Assembly: GCF_042649685.1 (NCBI RefSeq)
Contig: NZ_JBHRZT010000020.1
Location: 738,668 to 802,667, forward strand
Length of the DNA stretch: 64,000 nucleotides
Origin: Bacillus_BA songklensis
Lineage (GTDB): Bacteria; Bacillota; Bacilli; Bacillales; Bacillaceae_H
Direction of reading: 5' to 3'
Under the pieces are notes generated by a model that saw only the letters and a list, made by a program, of their open reading frames with translations, made no database searches and was not told the DNA's origin. This document shows positions 1 to 8,914 of this stretch, in pieces. The stretch's first letter is position 1; each line of letters opens with the position of its first letter. A program made the translations under genes and the position numbers.

Positions 1-170
1 CAATAAACAAAGAATGCAATTATTTCAACTTTTCTATCTTCAAATTTAATATGAATTAAGGAACGAAGACTAGCTACACGACGTCCCAGTTGCGGCTAAA
101 AACACTTACGCCCTGTAACAACCCTATGCGTCCTGCAAGAACGTCTTCGTTAGCACGTCCTGTGCGTCCA

Positions 171-231
171 GAAAAAAAACGCTCTTGGATACCAAAAGTT
201 CTTGTCTTTTCCAAAGGAGCGATTTTTTCTA
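171..231 (-). terminator. Terminator after gerW
   Basis: An imperfect inverted repeat lies about 20-80 nt past the gerW stop. On the minus strand GCTCCTTTGGA pairs with TCCAAGAGC and a run of T follows, as in an intrinsic terminator. Positions 1-170 hold no gene I can recognise. Confidence 0.6.
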
Positions 232-252
232 TTTATAATACCGGATGGATGC

Positions 253-765
253 CTACATTCCCATCGATGGTCCTTGTTGATTGTTTTGCTGGTGGTTTTG
301 CTGTTGGTTTTGCTGGTGGTTTTGATTATTTTTATTATTTTTAAACATTTGCTGAATCTTTTCCATCGCTTGCGGTGCAGTATCTAAAATCTTCTCTACC
401 AAGTGTGTTCCTTCATTTAAGTGAAGCATTTTAATTCCTGTTGGACTTACGATTAGAAAAGCAATCGGAGTGATAGAAACACCGCCTCCGCTTCCGCCTC
501 CAAACGGAAGGTTAGACTCTTGGTTTTGGCCTTGTCCTTGGTTTTGGCCCTGCCCTTGACCGTTTTGACCAGATTGTTTTTGTCCGTTCTCTATAAAAAA
601 TTCGCTTCCTCCTGCCGCAAATCCAAAACCTACTTTAGAGACGGTTAAAATGACACTCCCATCAGGTGTTTCAACCGGATCACCAATAATGGTATTTACA
701 TCGATCATTTCCTTTAAATTTTCCATTGCTGTTGACATTAAGCTTTTAATAGGATGTTCTGACAT
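253..765 (-). CDS. gerW: GerW/YtfJ family spore protein
   Basis: This 170-residue protein has the YtfJ/GerW signature: an N-terminal MSEHPIKSLMSTAMENLK-type segment, then the conserved core GDPVETPDGSVILTVSKVGFG and, later, VSITPIAFLIV. In B. subtilis GerW is a sporulation protein needed for normal germination. An AGGAGG-like site precedes the ATG, and the gene starts 13 nt after ytfI, so the two are an operon. It is longer than usual because of a Gly/Gln/Asn-rich insert at about residues 61-83 and an Asn/Gln-rich tail at about 142-164. Family assignment is secure; the role of the tails is unknown. Confidence 0.9.
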   Translation of the reverse strand: MSEHPIKSLMSTAMENLKEMIDVNTIIGDPVETPDGSVILTVSKVGFGFAAGGSEFFIENGQKQSGQNGQGQGQNQGQGQNQESNLPFGGGSGGGVSITPIAFLIVSPTGIKMLHLNEGTHLVEKILDTAPQAMEKIQQMFKNNKNNQNHQQNQQQNHQQNNQQGPSMGM

Positions 766-778
766 ATTGTTAGCCTCC

Positions 779-1483
779 TCACATTTTTACCGAATGAATC
801 TTGTCAGATTGCACATTTTCTAAGCGCTGATCCCGTTTTTTACGGAACCTTTTCCAACGTTTGAGAATTCGTAAACTCGTTACAATAGCATGCCCGATTC
901 GAAATGAAATCATACATTGGAACCTTGTTTCTGAGACAGGGGACTGAAAGGAAGGGATAACCTGCATGATTGGAGGGTCTTTTAATCTCATGTAACGGCT
1001 GATCAGGCTAATAATCAAGCCTTTGAGAGACCAGGCCATTCCAACTGCCACTCCCGTATACATGGCATCTCCTATCCCAATCATGGTATTCCAGCGAATT
1101 CTTTCAACGGAGATATGGCTGAAAAACTGTTTCATAATTTTTTGAAGCCCTACCACTTGCTTAAGAAGCTCTTTCGCATTCTGAATTGCATCCATGGCAT
1201 CTTGGATGGAGTAATCTTTCCATTGATTTTCCTCCCCTCTCCCTTTCTGTCGGCTGCCTTGCTGCTGCTCTTCTTTAACGACAAGAGTGGAAGAATCTTT
1301 ATCTACTTTTGCAACTGGAATTTTATATGTATAGCGAATCAGGCCAAACCATAATGAAAATTTGATTTGATGGAAATCGTTATCTTGTGAGTGATTTAAA
1401 TTCAGTTTAATTTTCAATTTGCTAATAAGAATAATAAAGACAAATAAACAGAAAGCTGCCGCCAATAACCAAACCCATAGCAC
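779..1483 (-). CDS. ytfI: DUF2953 membrane-anchored protein YtfI
   Basis: A 234-residue protein with one N-terminal hydrophobic segment (about residues 3-20) followed by a charged domain, matching the DUF2953/YtfI family that sits directly upstream of ytfJ in Bacillus. The start is a GTG with AAGGAG about 9 nt upstream. It ends 13 nt before gerW and is probably co-transcribed with it, so a spore-related role is likely by context, but no biochemical function is known. The C-terminal region is very basic (runs of Arg and Lys around residues 205-220). Confidence 0.8.
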   Translation of the reverse strand: MLWVWLLAAAFCLFVFIILISKLKIKLNLNHSQDNDFHQIKFSLWFGLIRYTYKIPVAKVDKDSSTLVVKEEQQQGSRQKGRGEENQWKDYSIQDAMDAIQNAKELLKQVVGLQKIMKQFFSHISVERIRWNTMIGIGDAMYTGVAVGMAWSLKGLIISLISRYMRLKDPPIMQVIPSFQSPVSETRFQCMISFRIGHAIVTSLRILKRWKRFRKKRDQRLENVQSDKIHSVKM

Positions 1484-1754
1484 GGATCTTCACTCCTTCT
1501 CAGCCTTCCATTATGTCCATTCCTCCCCCAGTTCAAACTATTCCCTCTATTTTTCCCGTCTATAAAAGCGATAATTTATAGATTTTATATTTTTCATCAA
1601 AAACCGTATTGATTTTTCGCTATGCTGACCCATTCATGTCAAATGGCCAGTTCGCATGTTTGTTACTTAAAATGAAAGTGAATGAGCCGATTATAAATAC
1701 TAGACTTTAACATAAGTCCAATTAGAAAAGCGCGATTTATGCTTTCCCATACAA

Positions 1755-1785
1755 TAAAAAAACTCCCCTGGAAGTAAAGGGGAGT
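1755..1785 (-). terminator. Terminator after yteJ
   Basis: ACTCCCC and GGGGAGT form a perfect 7-bp stem, followed on the minus strand by a run of seven T. It ends the sppA-yteJ transcript. The rest of the 334-nt gap before ytfI (1484-1754) shows no gene or structure I can support. Confidence 0.85.
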
Positions 1786-1817
1786 GTAAGATAAAGGTGC
1801 ACAGCGATTGTGTTTCG

Positions 1818-2366
1818 TCACTGTTCAATTTGAATTTTACTGCGCTCTAGAAGGTGCGGCTGCTTATTTTCATAAATGACAGAGGTCTCAGAAAAGTAAT
1901 CATGAAACCCTCTTTTTTTCTTTGTAAACGCCACGACAATATATCCAAGGAGTAAGACTGTTTTTGAAATATACCGCCCTACCAGTTCTCTAAAAATAAC
2001 TGTAGACCAGGTGAGCCGTTCATCTGTTAAACTAATAACCTTTAATCCGAATACCATTTTACCAATGGTCTGTCCGAAACGTTTTGTCATGAAAACAAAA
2101 TAGAGGTAAAAAATCAAAGCCATCATAACGTTTACCGGAGAAAACAATCCGTCATCCCGCACACCCCCCATTCCTTTAAATAATGGAGTAACCAACAGCC
2201 GCTGGATACTCATTACTACTAGTAAATCTAGAAGGTAAGCCCAAAACCTTATCCAAAAGCCGGCGTACCATATGTACATCTTCTCCTTTTCAGGTTCCGG
2301 CAGCATGATCGCTTTTGATTCATGCTCTTCTTTCTGTTTTTCGGTATGCGTTTCATAGTCGTTCAT
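1818..2366 (-). CDS. yteJ: RDD family membrane protein YteJ
   Basis: An integral membrane protein of about 182 residues with the RDD-family pattern: an Arg and Asp pair in the first transmembrane segment (FWIRFWAYLLDLLVV), then further segments and a conserved FGQTIGKMVFGLKV motif. The start at 2366 is preferred over the longer frame from 2387 because GAGGTGAGG lies just before it and the shorter start removes an overlap with sppA. It begins 10 nt after sppA ends, as in B. subtilis, so the two form an operon. Substrate or role is not known; RDD proteins have been linked to transport. Confidence 0.85.
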   Translation of the reverse strand: MNDYETHTEKQKEEHESKAIMLPEPEKEKMYIWYAGFWIRFWAYLLDLLVVMSIQRLLVTPLFKGMGGVRDDGLFSPVNVMMALIFYLYFVFMTKRFGQTIGKMVFGLKVISLTDERLTWSTVIFRELVGRYISKTVLLLGYIVVAFTKKKRGFHDYFSETSVIYENKQPHLLERSKIQIEQ

Positions 2367-2376
2367 TTCCTCACCT

Positions 2377-3393
2377 CTATTCAGCATATAAATACATTAA
2401 TCTTGGCGAATTCGGCGTTGATAACACCTTCATTAGACCAGCCAGCTCTACATCATCCGAAAATAATTGCTGAGATTTCGCCGAAAGGAAAGATGGCAAG
2501 CTAAATGTTTGTTCATACTCAATGACCTGGGCATTGTGCAGCGATGCTGTTTTTTTCATATCGGCTATCGCATCTTCCGTATAACCGAGTTTATCGATCA
2601 ATCCAAGCTCTTTTGCTTGTCTTCCATCATAAACGCGCCCATCAGCAATTTGACGGACTTTTTCCTCAGGCATCCTTCTCCCCTCTTTTATGACTTGAAC
2701 GAATCCGCTATACGCATTGTTCACCAGTGTTTGCATAATCTTTCTTTCCTCTTCCGTCATCTCTCTTGAAGGAGACATAATATCTTTGTACGGCCCGCTT
2801 TTAATGGTTTGGAATTTCACTCCATACTTCTCCGCTAATCCACTGTAATTAATCCCCTGCATGATGACTCCTAAAGAGCCAGTCAAAGTATCAGGGATAG
2901 CGTAGATTTTATCAGCAGCTGTGGAGATATAATACCCGCCGGAAGCAGCCATCGTACCCATGGATACATATAACGGCTTTTTCGTCTTCTTTTTGAAATC
3001 CATTAATTTTTTATGTAATTCGGCACTTTCGACTACTCCACCACCAGGAGAGTTCACTTTAAGCAACAATGCCTTCACACTCTTATCTTTTTCGGCCTGT
3101 TCAATCATGCTCAAGAAATCATCATGATTGTATCCCCCCTGATTCATAAAAGGGGAAGAAGCATCTCCGGTATCTTGAATGGTTCCTTCTAACTCAAGAA
3201 CTAAAATTTTCTTTGTCGGATCTCCATCCTCTAGAAGAGTTTCATTAAATCCTTCATCCGCGCCTTGAAAAAAACCCGACATCCCTTCTTCTCCTATACC
3301 GGAGAAAACAGCCGTCGTTGCAAGGTTAACAAGATTTGAAATCAAAAATAAAGCAAGGGCAATACCTAACGCAATCCATCTTTTCTTATTCAT
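2377..3393 (-). CDS. sppA: Signal peptide peptidase SppA (S49 protease)
   Basis: A membrane-anchored serine protease that degrades signal peptides left after secretion. The 338-residue protein has an N-terminal transmembrane anchor (about residues 7-30) and the S49 core. The catalytic pair is visible: Ser151 in MAASGGYY and Lys203 in GPYKDIMSP, with the same 52-residue spacing as Ser147/Lys199 of the B. subtilis enzyme. GGAGG precedes the ATG. It is the first gene of the sppA-yteJ operon and is full length. Confidence 0.95.
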   Translation of the reverse strand: MNKKRWIALGIALALFLISNLVNLATTAVFSGIGEEGMSGFFQGADEGFNETLLEDGDPTKKILVLELEGTIQDTGDASSPFMNQGGYNHDDFLSMIEQAEKDKSVKALLLKVNSPGGGVVESAELHKKLMDFKKKTKKPLYVSMGTMAASGGYYISTAADKIYAIPDTLTGSLGVIMQGINYSGLAEKYGVKFQTIKSGPYKDIMSPSREMTEEERKIMQTLVNNAYSGFVQVIKEGRRMPEEKVRQIADGRVYDGRQAKELGLIDKLGYTEDAIADMKKTASLHNAQVIEYEQTFSLPSFLSAKSQQLFSDDVELAGLMKVLSTPNSPRLMYLYAE

Positions 3394-3542
3394 TTAATGC
3401 CTCCTGATCCAATATTCTAAATTGTCCAACCATTCTTTCAATTACTCCAGAAAGAATGATATAATTATTTTAGCAAACCTTTTGATTTGCAGGAATTTTT
3501 TTCATATGCCGATTTATCGCATAAAAACAAGGGGGAGACAAC

Positions 3543-3806
3543 ATGCCTAATCGTCGTAATGTTTATTTATTTTATAAGAAAAGCGAAGAACTCGTCGCAA
3601 AAGTTCAATCACTTTATCAGCTTGCAGCAGAATACGATTTCAAGATAGTCGACAATATGCAGGAAGCAAATATTATTGTAGCTATCGGTGGAGATGGCGC
3701 ATTCCTTCAAGCGGTACGCCAATCTCGATTCCGCGATGATTGTTTATATGCGGGTATTTCTACATCAGATCATTCCAGCTTTTATTGTGACTTCCATATT
3801 GATAAT
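3543..3806 (+). pseudogene. Second NAD kinase (YtdI/PpnKB) 5' fragment
   Basis: The first 88 codons encode the start of the second Bacillus NAD kinase, including the IIVAIGGDGAFLQAVR nucleotide-binding motif and CLYAGIS...YCDFH. An intact GGGGGAG ribosome site and ATG precede it. Homology stops near position 3800, where the normal protein runs on for about 180 more residues. The remaining codons of the frame are antisense to an oxidoreductase fragment on the other strand. The gene sits between sppA and the spore protein gene, as in B. subtilis, so this is a vertically inherited gene cut by a rearrangement. The truncated product lacks most of the catalytic domain. Confidence 0.85.
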
Positions 3807-3971
3807 TTTGATTTACTCTCATACATGGCGACATTCTCGATCACTGTCATGACTACTTCAGCATCAGGGATATGGTCCGGATCGTTTACATTTTCACCGT
3901 CTATCACTTTTTGAAATACTTCATATGTACGTTCAAACCCCCCGCAATAGCTTAAATCTTCACTTTTTACC
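3798..3971 (-). pseudogene. Gfo/Idh/MocA oxidoreductase 3' fragment (inferred)
   Basis: The minus strand reads about 50 codons that resemble the C-terminus of a Gfo/Idh/MocA-type dehydrogenase: CGGFERTYEVFQKVIDG, then IPDAEVVMTVIENVAMYES. An in-frame TAG closes the upstream side near 3972, so only the tail remains. It abuts the NAD kinase fragment tail to tail at about 3798-3806. I recognise the family by pattern only; confidence is moderate. It could also be the tail of another Rossmann-fold oxidoreductase. Confidence 0.5.
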
Positions 3972-4013
3972 TAAAAATGGATTTATAAGTATTATAAACG
4001 AAAAAGAGGACAC

Positions 4014-4040
4014 TATAAAAGAGTGGGGACAAGCCCCACC
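4014..4040 (-). terminator. Terminator after the spore protein gene
   Basis: GTGGGG and CCCCAC pair around a 5-nt loop, followed on the minus strand by TCTTTTATAG. It lies 36 nt past the spore protein stop codon. Confidence 0.8.
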
Positions 4041-4075
4041 CTTTGTAGCCATCGTATATTTTGTTGTTTGTGTGA

Positions 4076-4279
4076 TTAGAAGCTTCCGCCTCCAAGTTGT
4101 GACTCAGCCATTTGTACTAAACGTTTAGTGATTTCACCACCAACTGAACCGTTAGCACGGGAAGCTGTGTCTGCACCAAGGTTTACGCCAAACTCAGATG
4201 CGATTTCATATTTCATTTGGTCGATAGCCTGTTGAGCGCCTTGAACTAATAATTGGTTTCTGTTGTTGTTGTTTGCCAT
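4076..4279 (-). CDS. Alpha/beta-type small acid-soluble spore protein
   Basis: A 67-residue DNA-binding protein of the alpha/beta SASP family, which coats and protects spore DNA. It carries the germination-protease cleavage region EIASEFGV and the two conserved blocks ending in GGEITKRLVQMAE. AGGAGGTG lies before the ATG. The place upstream of thiI is that of sspA in B. subtilis, but members of this multigene family are too alike to name by sequence alone. A sigma-G promoter is visible upstream and a terminator downstream, so it is expressed alone in the forespore. Confidence 0.95.
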   Translation of the reverse strand: MANNNNRNQLLVQGAQQAIDQMKYEIASEFGVNLGADTASRANGSVGGEITKRLVQMAESQLGGGSF

Positions 4280-4302
4280 GTGTTTTCACCTCCTTGTGAG
4301 TA

Positions 4303-4332
4303 TAGAATGTGTCAAAACACATGGCTTCATAC
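4303..4332 (-). promoter_or_regulatory. Sigma-G promoter of the spore protein gene
   Basis: On the minus strand the -35 GTATG and -10 CATTCTA are separated by exactly 18 nt. This fits the sigma-G consensus (GNATR, 18 nt, CATNNTA). The start codon is 24 nt past the -10. It predicts late forespore expression. Confidence 0.8.
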
Positions 4333-4363
4333 AAAAAAATCCTGGTAATTATTCACAAATTAT

Positions 4364-5572
4364 TCAAAATAAATCTTCCTCTATTTGTGCTGCTTTTGCT
4401 TTCCCTGTCGTTAACTCTATTGTTTCTGTTCCTTCTACGGCCTCTTCGATTAATGAATCAAAGTCAATAAACTGCTCATACCGTTCTACTTTATCACGTT
4501 TGGGGCGTGTTTTAGGTGCTGCTGGAGTAAAAATGGTACAGCAGTCCTCATATGGACGAATCGAAATATCGTGTGTATCAATCTCTTTGGCAATCTCGAT
4601 AATCTCCGTTTTATCCATCGTGATAAGCGGACGAAGAATGGGCGTCGTTGTAACGTCATTGATGGCAAACATACTCTCTAATGTTTGGCTTGCCACCTGT
4701 CCCAAACTTTCCCCTGTCACAATGGCCAACCCTTGATGTCTATGACGTAAACGATCCGTAATTTTCAACATCATCCTTCTTGTTGAGGTCATCGTGTAGT
4801 TTTCGGGGACTTGCTTTTGAATGGCTTGTTGAACGGCTGTAAACGGGACAATGTGCAATTTTACTTTTCCGCTGAAATTAGTTAGCCTTTGCGCTAAATC
4901 TATTACTTTTTGCTTTGAGCGTTCGCTTGTAAACGGAGGACTGTAAAAATGAACGGCTTCCACTTCCAATCCTCTTTTCATCGCCAAATAACCGGCTACA
5001 GGGCTGTCAATTCCTCCCGACAGCATTAACATCGCTTTTCCGCTCGTACCTACAGGAAGACCGCCTGCTCCCGGCACATTTAAACTCGTGATATAAGTTG
5101 CATCCTCTCTTACTTCTACACGCAGGTTTATGTCGGGATTACGCACATCTACTTTTAAATGAACTGTGTTTTTTAAAATATGGCTTCCTATCTCATAGTT
5201 CAGTTCATTTGTATCCAACGGAAACCGTTTATACGCTCTTCTTGCTGTTACTTTAAAAGTTGTATTTTCTTGATCATGCTCCTTCATGACATTTAAAGCC
5301 GCTTTCTTGATTTGTTCAATGTCATTGTTCACTTTGATTGCTAAACTGAAACTTTGAATGCCGAATACTTTTTTTAGTTCATTCATAATAGGTTCATGCT
5401 GTTCGCCGTTTAGTCGAATGTACATGCGGTCCCGAGTATGCTCGATGAAGATATTGGAGAAACGCTCCAGGACATCACTAATGTTTCGTTTTAAACGCCC
5501 GACAAATTTCTTTCTGTTTTGACCCTTTGTTGAAATTTCGCCATAACGAATTAAGATATGATCATAAATCAT
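4364..5572 (-). CDS. thiI: tRNA 4-thiouridine synthetase ThiI
   Basis: ThiI transfers sulfur to uridine 8 of tRNA (s4U); in many bacteria it also feeds thiazole synthesis. The 402-residue protein has an N-terminal ferredoxin-like/THUMP region (about residues 1-165) and an ATP pyrophosphatase domain with the PP-loop SGGIDS at 185-190. It ends without a rhodanese domain, as is normal for Bacillus. Its ATG overlaps the nifZ stop codon by 4 nt, so sulfur donor and acceptor are made from one message. Confidence 0.96.
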   Translation of the reverse strand: MIYDHILIRYGEISTKGQNRKKFVGRLKRNISDVLERFSNIFIEHTRDRMYIRLNGEQHEPIMNELKKVFGIQSFSLAIKVNNDIEQIKKAALNVMKEHDQENTTFKVTARRAYKRFPLDTNELNYEIGSHILKNTVHLKVDVRNPDINLRVEVREDATYITSLNVPGAGGLPVGTSGKAMLMLSGGIDSPVAGYLAMKRGLEVEAVHFYSPPFTSERSKQKVIDLAQRLTNFSGKVKLHIVPFTAVQQAIQKQVPENYTMTSTRRMMLKITDRLRHRHQGLAIVTGESLGQVASQTLESMFAINDVTTTPILRPLITMDKTEIIEIAKEIDTHDISIRPYEDCCTIFTPAAPKTRPKRDKVERYEQFIDFDSLIEEAVEGTETIELTTGKAKAAQIEEDLF

Positions 5573-6723
5573 CTGGAATCCCTCATTACTTCTTTCAATT
5601 GTTCTATGGATGTGAAAATGGATTGAATGATGTAGTTGACATCCTCTTCTATATTTAAGTAAGAAAAGCTGATACGAATTGCCTGATCAGCTTCTTCTTC
5701 ACTTCTCCCCATCGCTAACAACGTTTTGCTCGGCTGCTTCTTTTTCGATGAACAAGCTGACGTGGTGGAGACAAAAATCCCCTTCTTTTCTAGGCTATGA
5801 AGAAATACTTCTGCCTTTAATCCTTTAACTGTGATGTTAACAATATGAGGCGCGGAATGTTCAACAGGCGTGTTCACCACAATGCCGTCATGTTTTTCCA
5901 GTGCCTTTATCAGCTGTTCCTTCATGGCTGAAATGCGATGAACATTTTTTTGATAATGGTCCATTGTCAATCTTAATGCCTTAGCCAACGCGACAGCCCC
6001 AGCCACGTTTTCTGTTCCTGATCGAAGCTGAAACTCCTGGGACCCTCCGCTTAAGAGCGGCGAAAGCACTACCCCTTCTTTTATATATAAAGCACCTGTT
6101 CCTTTTAGCCCATGAAATTTATGACCGGAAATGGTGCATAAATGAATATTCGCTTCTCTTATATTCAATGGTACTTTCCCGACTCCCTGTACATGGTCGA
6201 CATGAAATACGACCTTTGGATGTTTTTTCAGCATTTTTCCAATTTCGATAACAGGCTGAACGGAGCCAATCTCATTATTGACATGTATAACGGAAACTAA
6301 TATGGTATCAGGGCGAATCGCTGATTCAATATCTTCCGTACTTACAAAGCCATGTTGATCGACAGGAACATAGGTTACATCAAATCCAAGTTGCTCCAGC
6401 TGTTGAAGCGGCCGATGCACGGCATCATGTTCAATAGTCGTTGTAACGATATGTTTTCCTCGTGTTTGATATTGAAAGGCTACTCCTTTTATAGCCAAGT
6501 TGTTCCCTTCAGTGCCCCCCGATGTAAAAATAATTTCTTTAGATTGGACGCCCAATAGCTCTGCCATTTGCTCGCGTGCACGAGTTAATAAATTTTCTGC
6601 TTCCATTCCAAATTGATGGAGTGAAGATGGGTTACCATAATAATGAGTGGACACTTTTGAGAATGAGTCCACTACTTCTGGATAAGGTGGTGTAGTCGCA
6701 CTGTTATCCAAGTATATCATCAC
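5569..6723 (-). CDS. nifZ: Cysteine desulfurase NifZ (IscS-like)
   Basis: A PLP enzyme that takes sulfur from cysteine and passes it as persulfide to ThiI. Landmarks are the PLP lysine (Lys202 in SGHKFHG) and the sulfur-carrying Cys324 in a short active-site loop TSACSS. Length (384) is normal for this group. The first of two adjacent Met codons is chosen because GGGAGG lies 8 nt upstream of it. Translational coupling to thiI (4-nt overlap) supports a dedicated role in s4U formation, as shown for the B. subtilis pair. Confidence 0.93.
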   Translation of the reverse strand: MMIYLDNSATTPPYPEVVDSFSKVSTHYYGNPSSLHQFGMEAENLLTRAREQMAELLGVQSKEIIFTSGGTEGNNLAIKGVAFQYQTRGKHIVTTTIEHDAVHRPLQQLEQLGFDVTYVPVDQHGFVSTEDIESAIRPDTILVSVIHVNNEIGSVQPVIEIGKMLKKHPKVVFHVDHVQGVGKVPLNIREANIHLCTISGHKFHGLKGTGALYIKEGVVLSPLLSGGSQEFQLRSGTENVAGAVALAKALRLTMDHYQKNVHRISAMKEQLIKALEKHDGIVVNTPVEHSAPHIVNITVKGLKAEVFLHSLEKKGIFVSTTSACSSKKKQPSKTLLAMGRSEEEADQAIRISFSYLNIEEDVNYIIQSIFTSIEQLKEVMRDSR

Positions 6724-6918
6724 CGAAACCTCCCTGGTGCGTACAGCGTGTCGAATATCAATTTATGTTATCATATTTAAGACATTTTTTGAAATCTGAT
6801 ACAAGTAACGAACACTTTTCTTGTAATATTTTGACTATGTTAAAAATCGACATTTTTTTTCATAATCTATGTTAGTATGTATCACGGATTTAATCTTCAT
6901 GAAATTGTGAGAGGAATT

Positions 6919-7139
6919 ATGAACAAAATGTTATCAAAAAAGAGACGTTGACAGTCGGCTTAATGTTGTTTGCGTTGTTTTTTGGAGCTGGCAATATAAT
7001 TTTCCCGCCTGCTTTAGAACAAGCCGCCGGAACCAATGTATGGGTTGCGCCCCTTGGCTTTAACGCCCTTATACTTCGTGCTTTAAATGGGCCGACTTGT
7101 CGAATTTGGCTTCAGCGCTGCCCATTTATTCTTTCTTAA
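6919..7139 (+). pseudogene. Branched-chain amino acid transporter BraB/BrnQ remnant
   Basis: Codons from 6942 encode the N-terminus of a BrnQ/BraB carrier (TLTVGLMLFALFFGAGNII, then AGTNVWVA). The likely ATG at 6919, preceded by GAGAGG, is out of frame by one base in an A-run (6936-6941). About 35 codons later the reading breaks off. A different frame then reads DLSNLASALPIYSF, which looks like the C-terminal part of the same carrier. So most of the gene is deleted. The position next to ezrA is that of braB in B. subtilis. Confidence 0.8.
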
Positions 7140-7140
7140 T

Positions 7141-7183
7141 ACATAAAGAAAAGCCTCCCATACAGGAAGGCCTTTTCTTTATG
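7141..7183. terminator. Bidirectional terminator between braB remnant and ezrA
   Basis: ATAAAGAAAAG and CTTTTCTTTAT pair around a GC-rich centre and T runs lie on both sides. It overlaps the last codon of ezrA and probably ends that transcript on the minus strand. Confidence 0.75.
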
Positions 7184-8873
7184 ATTCTTCTTTTGGCACT
7201 AAGCTTTCCAGGCGTTCAATTGCTCCTGGTTCCACTTGTTCAATCGCACTTGCTGCCTGTTGAAAGGCAGCATGATAATGGTATTTTCTAAATGATTCTT
7301 CCGCTTCTTGGAGCGATTGCGCCACAAATTGATGGCGGCTGCGATAACGGTTTCCGTACTGGATGACTTTTTCAACAAGAAACGCATCACGAACCATCGC
7401 TTCTGTTTCTGTAAAAGTTAATTGCACAGTCTCTGTTGCCTGCTCAATCAGTCCATTTACAGCTGCAATGTTTAACGGCTTTTCTTCTAGTTTTGCCATC
7501 ACATCTTGAAGAGAGTTTCTCGCCTCTTCCACACGTTTCTTATATTCAAGCGGGACCCCGGGTAAATTCCCTTTTTGGATGAGTCGCTTTGCTTCTATTA
7601 ATAGTTTGCGTAATTCTTGAATTCGCTCTTTCGCTGCTAATTCGTCTTTACGTAGAGCCTGTAAAATTTCGATATACGACTTTTGGTGATCTCTAACTTG
7701 TTGAAGCTGTAACGATACCTCGTTTAATTCTTCCTGAATGACCGTGTAAGCAAGGTTATGTTCAGCAATTCTATTGGCAACATTGTAATACAAATTAGAC
7801 AATCGTTTTATTTCACGATCTATTTTATGATACATGTCCAATTCAGCCGGGTTCAACTGGTAACTTTGCTGAACAAAAAGCGTTTCCTCTTTTAATTCCT
7901 TATTCTTGTCCTGCAGCTCTTTTAACAAGGAAGCGATGCTGTTGGATTCTCGTTTGATCTCATGGTACGCATATACTTCTTTTTCAAGAGCATCGTAGAG
8001 CTGATCCGTGACTTGATTGACCTCTGCTAGTCGTACCTTTGCTTCCTCCACATTTAAATCTTCTACTTGCTCCACTATCCAGTTCAGATCATTTGGCAAG
8101 ATTTCAAGAGTTTCTTTTATTTGTAAATGCTCTAGCATATAACCCTGTTCACACATTTCTTCATAGCCGTCGGCTAACTCCCTTAATTGGGAAGGCAGTG
8201 TCGTTTGACATTCTGTTAGTAATCTTGGAATGTCTTCTAAATATTCATTAATTGTAACTAAATCTTGTTGAATGCTTAACACGATCTCACGGGCATGCAA
8301 ATAGTTCCCATTGTCTGTTGCTTCTTCAAACAATGTAAATCTGCTTTTAATTTCAGATAGTGCTTGTTCAAGATTGCCCTCAGCTTTACCGTAGGTGTAA
8401 CGATGAGCCAGTAGTTTCTTTTTGATGTCTCGATAGAACTGCTCTAACTCCTCACTATCATGGCGGTTGCTTTGTTCACTGCCAATCAAGTTTTGGAGTT
8501 CATCCAAAATCGTTTGAATGCTTCCTTTAATCCCCGTTAAAGCTTCCTGTATATGTACCAATAACTGCTTTGCTTTTTTGAATCGGTATTTATCCGCAGC
8601 TTCTTCAGTTTCAAATAACAGCTCATCGATTTTAGGAAGATCCGTTGTAACAATGTCATCCCATTGTTCTCTCCAGCGTTCGAACAATTCTTCTGTTTCG
8701 CCTGTCATATTGAGCTCCTTGACTTTTGAAATCTCCTCTGCAACAGGCATATGCATCAATTCCATTTTAATGGCTTCTAACCGGTCTACTTCTTTATATA
8801 TTTGCTTTCGGGAATAAACCCCATAAATAATGACTCCAATTACTAGTACGATAAGCGCTATCGTGAGTTCCAT
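7179..8873 (-). CDS. ezrA: Septation ring regulator EzrA
   Basis: EzrA is a membrane protein that restrains FtsZ ring assembly at the poles and takes part in division. The 564-residue protein has one N-terminal transmembrane helix (about residues 3-20) followed by a long, almost uninterrupted series of coiled-coil spectrin-like repeats rich in Glu, Leu and Lys. Length and architecture are typical. It is monocistronic, with a terminator overlapping its 3' end. Confidence 0.95.
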   Translation of the reverse strand: MELTIALIVLVIGVIIYGVYSRKQIYKEVDRLEAIKMELMHMPVAEEISKVKELNMTGETEELFERWREQWDDIVTTDLPKIDELLFETEEAADKYRFKKAKQLLVHIQEALTGIKGSIQTILDELQNLIGSEQSNRHDSEELEQFYRDIKKKLLAHRYTYGKAEGNLEQALSEIKSRFTLFEEATDNGNYLHAREIVLSIQQDLVTINEYLEDIPRLLTECQTTLPSQLRELADGYEEMCEQGYMLEHLQIKETLEILPNDLNWIVEQVEDLNVEEAKVRLAEVNQVTDQLYDALEKEVYAYHEIKRESNSIASLLKELQDKNKELKEETLFVQQSYQLNPAELDMYHKIDREIKRLSNLYYNVANRIAEHNLAYTVIQEELNEVSLQLQQVRDHQKSYIEILQALRKDELAAKERIQELRKLLIEAKRLIQKGNLPGVPLEYKKRVEEARNSLQDVMAKLEEKPLNIAAVNGLIEQATETVQLTFTETEAMVRDAFLVEKVIQYGNRYRSRHQFVAQSLQEAEESFRKYHYHAAFQQAASAIEQVEPGAIERLESLVPKEES

Positions 8874-8914
8874 ACTAAGCCCCCTTACACTGCCCGTCCG
8901 ATAAAACAGTTTCT

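Noticed and set aside
90..387. Two open frames on the plus strand rich in Leu, Val and Phe
   Set aside because: They are antisense to the Gln/Asn-rich tail of gerW, whose repetitive codons give long open frames in other phases.
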